Assembly: GCA_016195815.1 (NCBI GenBank)
Contig: JACPYX010000019.1
Span: 62,001-126,000 of the forward strand
Reading direction: 5' to 3'
Origin: Chloroflexota bacterium
Lineage (GTDB): Bacteria; Chloroflexota; Anaerolineae; Anaerolineales; Villigracilaceae
Length of the DNA: 64,000 nt
This document shows, one piece after another, positions 26,481 through 34,280 of this stretch. A program made the translations under genes and the position numbers. The notes beneath the pieces are model-generated. The model searched no databases, had not been told where the DNA came from, and was given only the letters and a program-made list of their open reading frames with translations. The first letter of the stretch is position 1. Every line of letters begins with the position of its first letter.

Positions 26481-27575
26481 ATGGCGAATTCGCTTTCCTA
26501 TAACAACAAGTTGACTAGTCGAGAAAATGAAGCGCTCGATCTATTGATTAATGGAAAGTCAAATAAGCAAATTGCCTTGGAGATGGGCATAAGTGAAAAG
26601 ACTGCGGAGAAACATATTGCAAGTATCTACCGCAAGATCAATGCTTGCAACCGCGCAGAAGCCATTCGATGGGGCCTGGAACAAAAAAATAGTGGCAGGG
26701 ATTTTCCCCATGAGGATAGTAGTGACTTTCCCCATAGCACTGTGTATAGAAGATTGCTAAGATCCCGGCAGGAAAGGAGAATACTAATGAGGAAATTAAA
26801 TTTACTCGTTTCAATAACTGCCGGAATCCTGTTGGGAATAATTGCCATAGGAATGGGGATTCCACGCATTCTCATGGAGACCCAGTCAGTAAGAGCATCA
26901 AGCAAAATAGATGATATTCTCACATTGGTTCTGAATAGCCACACCAAGTGGGATACTGCCAAAGGGGAGGCAGAAATCACTTGGTATGACCCAAATGGAG
27001 GAGAAAAGACCCAAACTTACGTCAATCAGTTTGTGATATACCAACCTCTCTCGGCTTACATAGATGGTTACAACAAGAATGAGCCTGGCTTCAATGATCA
27101 AGAATTATGGATCAGTGATGGAATGAAAATATACGATTTAAATAAGCAGAGTAAAACATATACTGAAGGCAGTTTGCCGAAATTTGCTAACGATTTGTCG
27201 GTGATGCCTCGAAATCTCTCTGAAGTCAAAACAGACACCGTCTATGATCATCCATTTTCATTACTAATTCCTGCTCCTATAAAAGAGTATATCTATCCTG
27301 AATGGTTTGCGCAGGGTAATCCAACTTCGGCATACACATTGGTAGGAGAGGATAATCTCTTGGGAAGAAGCACTTGGGTTGTTAGCCTGAAATACGCAAC
27401 TGGTCAAGCTACTGCGTGGATTGATCAATCAATAGGAATGATTTTGAAATACAGTCGGGAAGAAAATGGCAGAAAAATCGTTGAAGTGAACATCACTTCA
27501 ATAGAAGTAAATATGCCAATTGACAGTAGCATATTCAGTGTTCCCGCAGATTATCGTCCGAATGGACAACCCTAG
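26481..27575 (+). CDS. Membrane-tethered LuxR-type regulator with extracytoplasmic LolA/RseB-like domain
   Basis: A 364-aa protein of unusual architecture. Residues 10-75 are a GerE/LuxR helix-turn-helix (KLTSRENEALDLLINGKSNKQIALEMGI, SEKTAEKHIASIYRKI). A basic linker and a single membrane helix (about 106-126, LNLLVSITAGILLGIIAIGMG) follow. The remaining 230 residues resemble the LolA/RseB-type lipid-binding fold (AEITWYDPNGG; LWISDGMKIYDLNKQSKTY; ATAWIDQSIGMILKYS). There is no receiver domain, so it reads as a one-component transmembrane sensor. GGAGGAAATC precedes the ATG. It heads a three-gene AT-rich cluster. Confidence 0.82.
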   Translation: MANSLSYNNKLTSRENEALDLLINGKSNKQIALEMGISEKTAEKHIASIYRKINACNRAEAIRWGLEQKNSGRDFPHEDSSDFPHSTVYRRLLRSRQERRILMRKLNLLVSITAGILLGIIAIGMGIPRILMETQSVRASSKIDDILTLVLNSHTKWDTAKGEAEITWYDPNGGEKTQTYVNQFVIYQPLSAYIDGYNKNEPGFNDQELWISDGMKIYDLNKQSKTYTEGSLPKFANDLSVMPRNLSEVKTDTVYDHPFSLLIPAPIKEYIYPEWFAQGNPTSAYTLVGEDNLLGRSTWVVSLKYATGQATAWIDQSIGMILKYSREENGRKIVEVNITSIEVNMPIDSSIFSVPADYRPNGQP

Positions 27576-27602
27576 GGCTGATACCGGCAAGGAGGAAAGA
27601 AC

Positions 27603-28133
27603 ATGAACAGCACACATCGAATAGTGGTTTTGTTTGAAAGAGTGATAGCCTCTCTCATACTCGCGAGTGCAATTGCTATAATGACGACTTTGATTGCGCG
27701 CGCTGGCGGCCCTTATTACATCAGCGAAAACCCTCTCACCTATTTGTCTGGCTCAGGGACACCTATATCGCAACCTACTTCCTCATGCTATGGCGGTGCC
27801 TGTAAATATATGTATCAGGATACAGTCAATCCTGCTGCGTGGCGTTGGGCATACACTAGGGCCAATATTTATAATTGGTACGTATATAAACCCTATACTG
27901 GCCAAGCTGCTGCAAGATATTGGTGGCTTACATATGGACAAGGCGCGCAAGATAGTTGGTTTGTGACTGTGGATCAATCCACTAATCAAGGGACATGGGC
28001 TTATCTCGGCTATTCTGACTATCTGCCGAATAGCTATGGTGAGCTTCGCCTAGGTAATCAATGTGTCCAATATTATTGGTGCGGAGGACTGAGAGTTTAT
28101 TGGGATGATATGAAATATACTACCAGCCCGTAA
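27603..28133 (+). CDS. Secreted Tyr/Trp-rich hypothetical protein
   Basis: A 176-aa protein with a signal peptide (VIASLILASAIAIMTTLIARA, cleavage near residue 34). The mature part is rich in Tyr and Trp (WWLTYGQGAQDSWFV; YYWCGGLRVYWDD) with four Cys that could form disulfides. I do not recognise a family. An ideal AAGGAGGAAAGAAC lies before the ATG, 27 bp after the LuxR-type gene, so the two are probably cotranscribed. The secreted partner may be a target or a signal of that sensor. Confidence 0.75.
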   Translation: MNSTHRIVVLFERVIASLILASAIAIMTTLIARAGGPYYISENPLTYLSGSGTPISQPTSSCYGGACKYMYQDTVNPAAWRWAYTRANIYNWYVYKPYTGQAAARYWWLTYGQGAQDSWFVTVDQSTNQGTWAYLGYSDYLPNSYGELRLGNQCVQYYWCGGLRVYWDDMKYTTSP

Positions 28134-28153
28134 GTTGGCTTATGAAAATGACG

Positions 28154-28190
28154 CACTATCTCCCTGCCAACTAGAGAGATAGTGTGTTAC
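28154..28190 (+). terminator. Weak terminator after the secreted protein gene
   Basis: CACTATCTC (28154-28162) and GAGATAGTG (28176-28184) form a 9-bp stem, followed by TGTTACTTTAA, a poor U-tract. It may only partly separate the downstream lipoprotein gene. Confidence 0.5.
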
Positions 28191-28213
28191 TTTAATGAGA
28201 GAGCACTTGACAA

Positions 28214-29236
28214 ATGAAAAATTGTATTCTTTTGACGTTGATGTTTTTGTTGATTTCTTGTGCGCCGGCACCGAAAGCACCTACTATGGCTATTGCTCAA
28301 ACTTTAGATGTAAACTCTGCTACTAAACAAAATACTTCTCCAACAAATAATATCTCAGCTAATGCAAATCTTGAAATGATTGGCAGAGTATTAGTTTATA
28401 CATCCAATTCTGTCTATATCGCAAATTCGGATGGCAGCACCCCTGTTTTAATTCACGCTGTTGAATCTCCCTTAACCATGTTGTCTTTATCGCCAGATGG
28501 GACAAAATTTGCATATTTTCAAGGCAACTATGTATATATTCAGGATGTTAAAACAAGGAATATCAAGCCATTAAACCAAAAAATAATTGGCAGCATTGGC
28601 GGAGAGTTGAGATGGTCACATGATGGGACGAAAATCGTTTTATCGTGCTCTACAGTTGATGAGCCCGCCAGTTCTGGTTCGATTTGTTTGATTGATGTCA
28701 ATAGTGGACAAATTGAAATTTTGATTCGTGAGAAGGATTTGATGTCTGCGCGCTCTCCTTACACCACTTATTTTATTGAATTGGAAGACTGGAGCAGGGA
28801 TGACTCTAAGATCATTTTTACATACTTTTCCCCTTCAGAGAAAGGGCAAAAACAAGATTTCGAGATTTACATCTATGACATGCCTTCAAAGACAATCCGA
28901 AAGATTTTAGATAGCAAAAAGCAAGATGTGATTACACAAATCGGAAGTGTGGCCATATCGCCTGATAATAAAACTCTGTTGCTAAGCGGGAATGACACAG
29001 ATTCCTCGTTTCAGTTATTCCAGATAGATTTGGGAGTTAACATTCTAAGCCAATTAACAAGATCTGTAATTTACTCGTTTAGCAACCCTGTTTGGGGAAG
29101 TAATAGTTCATATTTTTACGCATATGTAAAGCAAAACACACCTTCTCCTAAAGGAGGAGCAGCCATCCTTGATATGACCGGCAATATTGTATCGTTTTTA
29201 AACATAAAAGGCGCTGTTGTTGAATGGATAAAGTAG
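28214..29236 (+). CDS. PD40 (TolB-like) propeller lipoprotein
   Basis: A 340-aa lipoprotein. The signal MKNCILLTLMFLLISC ends in the lipobox. The mature protein has TolB-like propeller repeats (LSPDGTKFAYFQGNYVYIQD; WSHDGTKIVLSCSTVDE; SRDDSKIIFTYFSP; ISPDNKTLLLSGND). Compared with the propeller protein at 24152-26026 it lacks the Thr/Pro tail and is encoded by clearly AT-richer sequence. It is the last gene of the LuxR-led cluster and ends near a strong terminator. Confidence 0.85.
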   Translation: MKNCILLTLMFLLISCAPAPKAPTMAIAQTLDVNSATKQNTSPTNNISANANLEMIGRVLVYTSNSVYIANSDGSTPVLIHAVESPLTMLSLSPDGTKFAYFQGNYVYIQDVKTRNIKPLNQKIIGSIGGELRWSHDGTKIVLSCSTVDEPASSGSICLIDVNSGQIEILIREKDLMSARSPYTTYFIELEDWSRDDSKIIFTYFSPSEKGQKQDFEIYIYDMPSKTIRKILDSKKQDVITQIGSVAISPDNKTLLLSGNDTDSSFQLFQIDLGVNILSQLTRSVIYSFSNPVWGSNSSYFYAYVKQNTPSPKGGAAILDMTGNIVSFLNIKGAVVEWIK

Positions 29237-29313
29237 GCTCCCACCATAGCCTTTTAGAAAAGCTACTAGCTAACCATAGTGAGAATAAGGTGCGTCTTCT
29301 AATTTTTATAACC

Positions 29314-29346
29314 AACGACCTCCGAGTCAAACTCGGAGGTCGTTTT
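29314..29346. terminator. Bidirectional terminator between the lipoprotein gene and serC
   Basis: AACGACCTCCGAG - TCAAA - CTCGGAGGTCGTT, a perfect 13-bp stem followed by TT on the plus strand; T-rich sequence also follows on the minus strand. It serves the converging lipoprotein (+) and serC (-) genes. The bases just after it (CTTTGTGTACTTCGTGTTAAA) belong to the dispersed CACAAAG/CACGAAG repeat family. Confidence 0.88.
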
Positions 29347-29378
29347 CGTAGACCTTTGTGTACTTCGTGTTAAATCTT

Positions 29379-30467
29379 TTATCCGTTCTTCTTCTGAAAT
29401 TCCTTCATAAAATTAACCAGCGCCTGCGCGCCGTCAACCGTCATGGCGTTGTAGAGCGAAGCGCGCATCCCGCCGACCGAGCGATGACCTTTGAGTCCAA
29501 TTAAGTCGTTCTTCTTGGCTTCCTTCGTGAAGGTCTCTTCGAGTTCTTCCGAAGGCAGGCGGAATGGAATGTTCATGCGCGAGCGCGCCTCGGGCTTGGC
29601 GTGGCCGCGATAGAAGCCGCCGCTTTCGTCAATGGCTTTATAGACCAGGTCCGCTTTGGCGCGGTTGGTTTTTTCAATGGCAGTCAGTCCGCCTTGTTTC
29701 TTGGCCCACTGGAAAACCAAACCAACAATGTAAATGGCAAAGCATGGAGGCGTGTTGTGCAGTGATCCGCTCTCGGCCATGATCTTGTAATCGAGCATCA
29801 CTGGCAGGTTGGCCGGAGTCCGAGCGATCATATCGTCGCGCGCAATGACAATGGTCACGCCGGAAGGCCCGGCATTCTTCTGCGCTCCACCATAGATCAA
29901 CGCATATTTGGAAACGTCAATCGGGTGGCTGATGAAATCTGACGAAGCATCACATACCAGTGGAACGCCTGCGGGCGGAGTCGGCTCGCTGAAATATTCC
30001 ACGCCATGAATCGTTTCGTTAGATGTGAAATGCAAATACGCGGCCTTGGGATCAAGGTCAAGTTTTTCGGGAAAGCCTTTGAAGCCTTCGGATTCGGTGC
30101 TGGCGGCGATGCGCGTCGCGCCGAGTTTCTGCGCCTCCTTGACGGCGGTTTTGCTCCACGTGCCGGTCACGATGTAATCGGCGGAGCCGCTCGCGCGCAG
30201 GTTCATGGGGATCATGGCAAATTGCAAGTGCGCGCCGCCCTGCAGGAACATCACTTTATAATTGGCGGGAATGCCGAGCAGTTCGCGCAGGTCTGCTTCG
30301 GCGGTTTGGATCACGCCCTCGAACTCTTTCGAGCGGTGGCTGATTTCCATCACCGACATGCCCGTGCCTTTGAAGTCGAGCATCTCGGCCTGAGCTTGCT
30401 GCAAAACTTCCAGCGGCAAAATGGCCGGGCCGGGGTTGAAATTGAAGACGCGCTTGGTGTCAGACAT
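29379..30467 (-). CDS. serC: Phosphoserine aminotransferase
   Basis: SerC, 362 aa, a PLP enzyme that converts 3-phosphohydroxypyruvate and glutamate to phosphoserine. It begins VFNFNPGPAILPLEVLQQAQ; the PLP lysine lies in YGGAQKNAGPSG; HNTPPCFAIY and GLKGHRSVGGMRASLYNAM are typical. It is transcribed divergently from serA with both promoters in a 235-bp gap, so the two pathway genes can be coregulated. Confidence 0.97.
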   Translation of the reverse strand: MSDTKRVFNFNPGPAILPLEVLQQAQAEMLDFKGTGMSVMEISHRSKEFEGVIQTAEADLRELLGIPANYKVMFLQGGAHLQFAMIPMNLRASGSADYIVTGTWSKTAVKEAQKLGATRIAASTESEGFKGFPEKLDLDPKAAYLHFTSNETIHGVEYFSEPTPPAGVPLVCDASSDFISHPIDVSKYALIYGGAQKNAGPSGVTIVIARDDMIARTPANLPVMLDYKIMAESGSLHNTPPCFAIYIVGLVFQWAKKQGGLTAIEKTNRAKADLVYKAIDESGGFYRGHAKPEARSRMNIPFRLPSEELEETFTKEAKKNDLIGLKGHRSVGGMRASLYNAMTVDGAQALVNFMKEFQKKNG

Positions 30468-30523
30468 GAGCTACTCCTGTTTCAAATTTTTGAAAGCGCA
30501 AAATGCGCAATGTTTTTCATCTC

Positions 30524-30553
30524 ATTATATCTGGTTGTCAGACAAATTCACAA
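30524..30553 (-). promoter_or_regulatory. serC promoter
   Basis: On the minus strand TTGTGA (30553-30548), an 18-bp spacer and TATAAT (30529-30524), 57 bp upstream of the serC ATG. Confidence 0.6.
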
Positions 30554-30588
30554 GAACAATAAGCACGTTTTTAGCCTGATTCTTGTCG

Positions 30589-30617
30589 TTGACAAGCGGT
30601 TTTTTGGTTGTTAGAAT
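30589..30617 (+). promoter_or_regulatory. serA promoter
   Basis: TTGACA (30589-30594), a 17-bp spacer and TAGAAT (30612-30617), an almost perfect sigma-70-type promoter and the best in the window, 85 bp upstream of the serA ATG. It lies back to back with the serC promoter. Confidence 0.85.
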
Positions 30618-30702
30618 GCGCTCGTGAACTCACCGACTTTCGACAGGGATTCAGCCGCGCGGCGGTTGGTTCCCTGTTATTAATTTCAAGAGGAGACTCA
30701 AA

Positions 30703-31608
30703 ATGAAAGTTCTGATCTGCGACAAAACCGAAAAGGAATTCATCGAACAAATGCGCGCGGCTGGGTTGACCGTGGATGTGCGCGACGACATCATAGCGGA
30801 GGAACTGTCGACGGTGCTTCCCGCGTATGATGGCATGGTCGTTCGTTCGCGGACCAAGGTGCGGCAGCCGTTAATTGACGTTTGTCCCAGCCTGAAAGTG
30901 ATCGTGCGCGGCGGCGTTGGCCTCGACACCATTGATGCAGACTATGCCAAATCAAAAGGCATCACCGTGATGAACACGCCGCTCGCCAGTTCCGCGTCTG
31001 TGGCGGAGTTGACCATTGGCTATATGTTCATGTTGGCGCGTTCCATCTACAAAGCGACCGCCTCCATGAAAGCCGAAAAATGGGACAAGAAGGCCTTCGA
31101 GGGCGATGAGATCGGCGGCAAGACGCTCGGCCTGATCGGCGTGGGCAACATCGGCAGGGAAGTTGCGAAGCGCGCCTCCGCGCTCGGCATGATTGTTTTG
31201 GCTTACGATCCATACGTCAAGGAAATTGCCGGCATCAAATTGATTGGGTTGGACGAATTGCTTGCACAAGCTGATTACATCAGCCTGCACCTGCCGAAGA
31301 CAAAAGAGTCTGCGAACATGATTGGCGCGGCGCAATTTGCCAGGATGAAGAACGGTGTACGCATCATCAACTGCGCGCGCGGCGGCATCATTGACGAGTC
31401 CGCGCTGTACGACGCGCTGACCAGCGGCAAGGCCGCTGGCGCGGCATTGGATGTCTTCGCCGAGGAGCCGCCCGCCGACTGGAAATTACTCAAGCTGGAT
31501 AACGTCATCGGCTCGCCGCACATCGGCGCGGCTACGAAAGAAGCGCAAGCGCGCGTCGGCGCGGAAGTGGCCGAGAAGTTGATCGCGTTCGCCAAGAACG
31601 GGAAATAG
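30703..31608 (+). CDS. serA: D-3-phosphoglycerate dehydrogenase
   Basis: A 301-aa NAD-dependent 2-hydroxyacid dehydrogenase. The Rossmann motif GVGNIGREVAKRASALG is near 147; the catalytic Arg is in NCARGGIIDE (about 225-234) and the His in SPHIGAAT (about 270). It lacks the C-terminal ACT/ASB regulatory domains of long SerA, so it is the short form, probably not subject to serine feedback through ACT. Pairing with divergent serC supports the serine pathway assignment over a generic hydroxyacid dehydrogenase. An AGGAGACTC precedes the ATG. Confidence 0.92.
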   Translation: MKVLICDKTEKEFIEQMRAAGLTVDVRDDIIAEELSTVLPAYDGMVVRSRTKVRQPLIDVCPSLKVIVRGGVGLDTIDADYAKSKGITVMNTPLASSASVAELTIGYMFMLARSIYKATASMKAEKWDKKAFEGDEIGGKTLGLIGVGNIGREVAKRASALGMIVLAYDPYVKEIAGIKLIGLDELLAQADYISLHLPKTKESANMIGAAQFARMKNGVRIINCARGGIIDESALYDALTSGKAAGAALDVFAEEPPADWKLLKLDNVIGSPHIGAATKEAQARVGAEVAEKLIAFAKNGK

Positions 31609-31616
31609 CAACAATA

Positions 31617-31708
31617 TGTCATTGCGAGCGCTCGTAGAGCGCGCGGCAATCTCAACTTACCACTAAACAGGAGATTGCCACGGTGGTTTGCGCCGCCTCG
31701 CAATGACA
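31617..31708. repeat. Interspersed TGTCATTGCGAG repeat, copy 2
   Basis: The ends TGTCATTGCGAG and CTCGCAATGACA are inverted; the internal GGCAATCTC and GAGATTGCC are also inverted. It lies between serA and the DUF1015 gene and matches the copies at 18615 and 41511 in layout. Confidence 0.85.
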
Positions 31709-31727
31709 TGATATTACTGGAGACTCA

Positions 31728-33044
31728 ATGAAAATTATCAAAGACATCGGCATTCAAATCCCGCAAGTCTATCTGCCCAAGCCCGGCACGGACTTGAAGA
31801 AATGGGCGGTCATCGCCTGCGACCAATTCACGTCCGAACCGGAGTATTGGCGCGATGTGGAGAAAATCGTTGGCGATGCCCCCTCCACGCTGAATTTGAC
31901 TTTCCCAGAAGCGCATCTCGAAAAACCGGGCGAAGCCGAACGCATTCAAAGCATCCAGGCTGCGATGCGGAAATATCTGGATGCAGGCATCCTTCAACCG
32001 CGCGAAGGTTTGGTTTATGTCGAACGAACCGTTGTTGGCAGGACGCGCAAAGGCATCATCCTCGCCCTCGATTTGGAACGCTACGATTACACCAAAGGCT
32101 CGACCAGTTTGATTCGCGCCACCGAAGGAACCATTGTCGAACGCCTGCCTCCGCGCATGAAGATCCGTGAAGGCGCGGCGCTGGAATTGCCGCATATTCT
32201 TGTATTGATTGACGACCCGAATCATACGGTCATCGAGCCATTGAGCGCGGCCAAATCCAAACTCGAAAAATTATATGACTTCGATTTGATGCTGGATAGC
32301 GGCCATCTCGCGGGCTACGCAGTCAGTGAGGACCATGAAAATAAAATCGTCGCGGCTCTGCGCGATTTAGCCAGGCCCGAGACCTTCGCCGCAAAATATG
32401 GCATTGGAAAAGATCACCCCGTGCTTCTTTTTGCGATGGGCGATGGCAACCATTCGCTGGCAACCGCCAAAGCCATCTGGGAAAAAATGAAGCCGCAGGT
32501 CGGCATGGATCATCCCGCGCGCTACGCACTGGTTGAAATCGAAAATGTCCACGATGACGGATTGGAATTTGAACCGATCCATCGCGTGCTTTTCGGTTTG
32601 AAGAAGGATTTGTTCGCCGCGCTTGAGAAAACATTCGGCGCGAATCTTTCATTCAAACCTGTGGCGAGCGTGCAGGAAATGGTCAGGGCGGTGGATGAGG
32701 CGGATGGTCAGAAGCAGGTTATCGGTCTGGTGGGAGGCGGGAAGAAATTTGGCCTGATCGAGATCGCACACACATCATCGAATCTTCCCGTCGGCACGAT
32801 TCAATCCTTCCTTGATCCGTTTATGAAAGATGGCGGCGCGGAAAAAATTGATTATGTGCACGGCGGAGATGTGGTCGCGCGGCTTGGCTTGCAGGCAGGC
32901 AATGCCGGCTTGTATTTGCCGGGCATGCGCAAGTCCGATTTGTTCAAGACGGTAATTCTGGATGGTGCTCTGCCGCGCAAAACTTTTTCGATGGGCGAGG
33001 CGCGCGAGAAAAGATTCTACATGGAAGCCAGAAAAATTTCGTAA
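31728..33044 (+). CDS. DUF1015 family protein
   Basis: A 438-aa member of the uncharacterised DUF1015 family. Recognisable segments are WAVIACDQFTSEPEYW near the N-terminus, SLIRATEGTIVERLPPR near 125, and the conserved FAMGDGNHSLATAKAIWE near 235. The function is unknown; members are often encoded beside serA and serC, as here (119 bp after serA), which suggests a serine-metabolism role but does not prove one. The gene is preceded by GGAGACTCA and by an interspersed repeat that could separate it from serA transcriptionally. Confidence 0.9.
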   Translation: MKIIKDIGIQIPQVYLPKPGTDLKKWAVIACDQFTSEPEYWRDVEKIVGDAPSTLNLTFPEAHLEKPGEAERIQSIQAAMRKYLDAGILQPREGLVYVERTVVGRTRKGIILALDLERYDYTKGSTSLIRATEGTIVERLPPRMKIREGAALELPHILVLIDDPNHTVIEPLSAAKSKLEKLYDFDLMLDSGHLAGYAVSEDHENKIVAALRDLARPETFAAKYGIGKDHPVLLFAMGDGNHSLATAKAIWEKMKPQVGMDHPARYALVEIENVHDDGLEFEPIHRVLFGLKKDLFAALEKTFGANLSFKPVASVQEMVRAVDEADGQKQVIGLVGGGKKFGLIEIAHTSSNLPVGTIQSFLDPFMKDGGAEKIDYVHGGDVVARLGLQAGNAGLYLPGMRKSDLFKTVILDGALPRKTFSMGEAREKRFYMEARKIS

Positions 33045-33049
33045 TCGGT

Positions 33050-33697
33050 TCAAACGTTTAAACGTTCCAACGCTTTTGAAAAATCTTCGGGATATGGCGC
33101 GGTGAAAGAAACTCTTTCGTTCGCGGCCGGGTGCGTGAACGCCAATGAGTACGCGTGCAATGCCGGACGCGAAATCAAATTTGTTTTTGGTGCGCTATAA
33201 AGCGCATCGCCCAGCAGCGGATGTCCCAACGCGTACGCGTGGACTCTGACCTGGTGCGTTCGCCCGGTCATCGGCGATGCTTCAAGCAGGACATGGTCCG
33301 CATACCGTTTAAGGACTTTGAAGCTCGTCTCCGAGCGGACTCCGTTTTTATCGTCCACCATCGTGCGATGCTTGTGCCCGACATTGACTCGCAGCGGATG
33401 TTTGGCGATCTTCTCGTCCCATTTTGGATTGCCCTGCACAATGGCGTGATAAATTTTCTGTGCTTCATGTTTCTCGAATTGAATATTGAGTAAACGATGC
33501 GCTTCGGCGGTTCGCGCAAAAACCATCACGCCGCTGGTAACTTTGTCGAGACGATGGACAATGAAAATTTTCCCGAACTGCTCTTCGATCATTTTGACAA
33601 GATAAGGCGCGTCCTTTTCCCAGCCGTCGGGCAGGACGGGAAGCCCGGCGGGTTTGTCGAGAACGATAATGGCTTCATCTTGATGCAGAATATTCAT
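33050..33697 (-). CDS. RluA family pseudouridine synthase
   Basis: A 215-aa pseudouridine synthase. The catalytic Asp is in IVHRLDKVTSGVMVFAR (HRLD, about residue 51); MTGRTHQVRVHAYALGHPLLGD is the second family signature. There is no S4 domain, so it is a short RluA/TruC-type enzyme; its RNA target (23S rRNA or tRNA) is not predictable from sequence. It is divergent from the DUF5946 gene. TATAAT ends 6 bp before its ATG with no ribosome-binding site. Confidence 0.93.
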   Translation of the reverse strand: MNILHQDEAIIVLDKPAGLPVLPDGWEKDAPYLVKMIEEQFGKIFIVHRLDKVTSGVMVFARTAEAHRLLNIQFEKHEAQKIYHAIVQGNPKWDEKIAKHPLRVNVGHKHRTMVDDKNGVRSETSFKVLKRYADHVLLEASPMTGRTHQVRVHAYALGHPLLGDALYSAPKTNLISRPALHAYSLAFTHPAANERVSFTAPYPEDFSKALERLNV

Positions 33698-33703
33698 AAT
33701 CAG

Positions 33704-33709
33704 ATTATA
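33704..33709 (-). promoter_or_regulatory. -10 box for leaderless transcription of the pseudouridine synthase gene
   Basis: TATAAT on the minus strand, six bases (CTGATT) before the ATG at 33697. Confidence 0.55.
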
Positions 33710-33735
33710 ACCTTCGCAAGGTTGGGGTTCCGGTT

Positions 33736-33741
33736 TATGAT
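33736..33741 (+). promoter_or_regulatory. -10 box for leaderless transcription of the DUF5946 gene
   Basis: TATGAT, eight bases before the ATG at 33750, with no Shine-Dalgarno. The two divergent -10 boxes lie 26 bp apart. Confidence 0.45.
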
Positions 33742-33749
33742 TCTGAGCA

Positions 33750-34244
33750 ATGAACGCAAATCTGATTCCCTGCTTTAGTTGTGGCGCGCTCGTCCCGGAT
33801 ATGGAAGGGCCGACACATAGATATATGCTTTCGTCCGCTGGTTGTTGGGCGGTGTATGGAACGTTGTTGGCGCGCGATTATGGCGAGTATGGCTATCCGG
33901 CTGTGCATCGTTTATCTGTGGATGCATACGCGGTGCAACATCCCGGCCAGCCAATGAAACAAGCCATCCAATCAGTCGCGGTGCATTTGATCGGATTGTA
34001 TTATTCCCTCGAGCGCGGACTTCCGTCAGCGCAAGTGACGAAGGCCATCGGGCGCGCGGCGCAGTTCAGCGATGGCCTGGTCTGGCTCGATCCGCCTGCT
34101 TCGATGGGAAAGATCACGGTCGTTGAGGCGGCCAACGCGGATGGACTCGAAGCCTATCAACGCGTGGCAAAAGAGTGGGCGCAATCCGCGTGGGAAGCGT
34201 GGTCAGCGCATCACGATCAGATTCGGAAGTGGGCGGCATTGTAA
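33750..34244 (+). CDS. DUF5946 family protein
   Basis: A 164-aa protein that matches the DUF5946 pattern: CFSCGALVPDMEGPTHRYM near the N-terminus followed by AGCWAVYG. Cys8, Cys11, His23 and Cys32 could bind zinc. The central VHRLSVDAYAVQHPGQP is another family block. The function is unknown. There is no ribosome-binding site and the start appears leaderless. Confidence 0.8.
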   Translation: MNANLIPCFSCGALVPDMEGPTHRYMLSSAGCWAVYGTLLARDYGEYGYPAVHRLSVDAYAVQHPGQPMKQAIQSVAVHLIGLYYSLERGLPSAQVTKAIGRAAQFSDGLVWLDPPASMGKITVVEAANADGLEAYQRVAKEWAQSAWEAWSAHHDQIRKWAAL

Positions 34245-34280
34245 TTTATTGTAGGGGCGATGTAATGTCGCCCCTAATTT

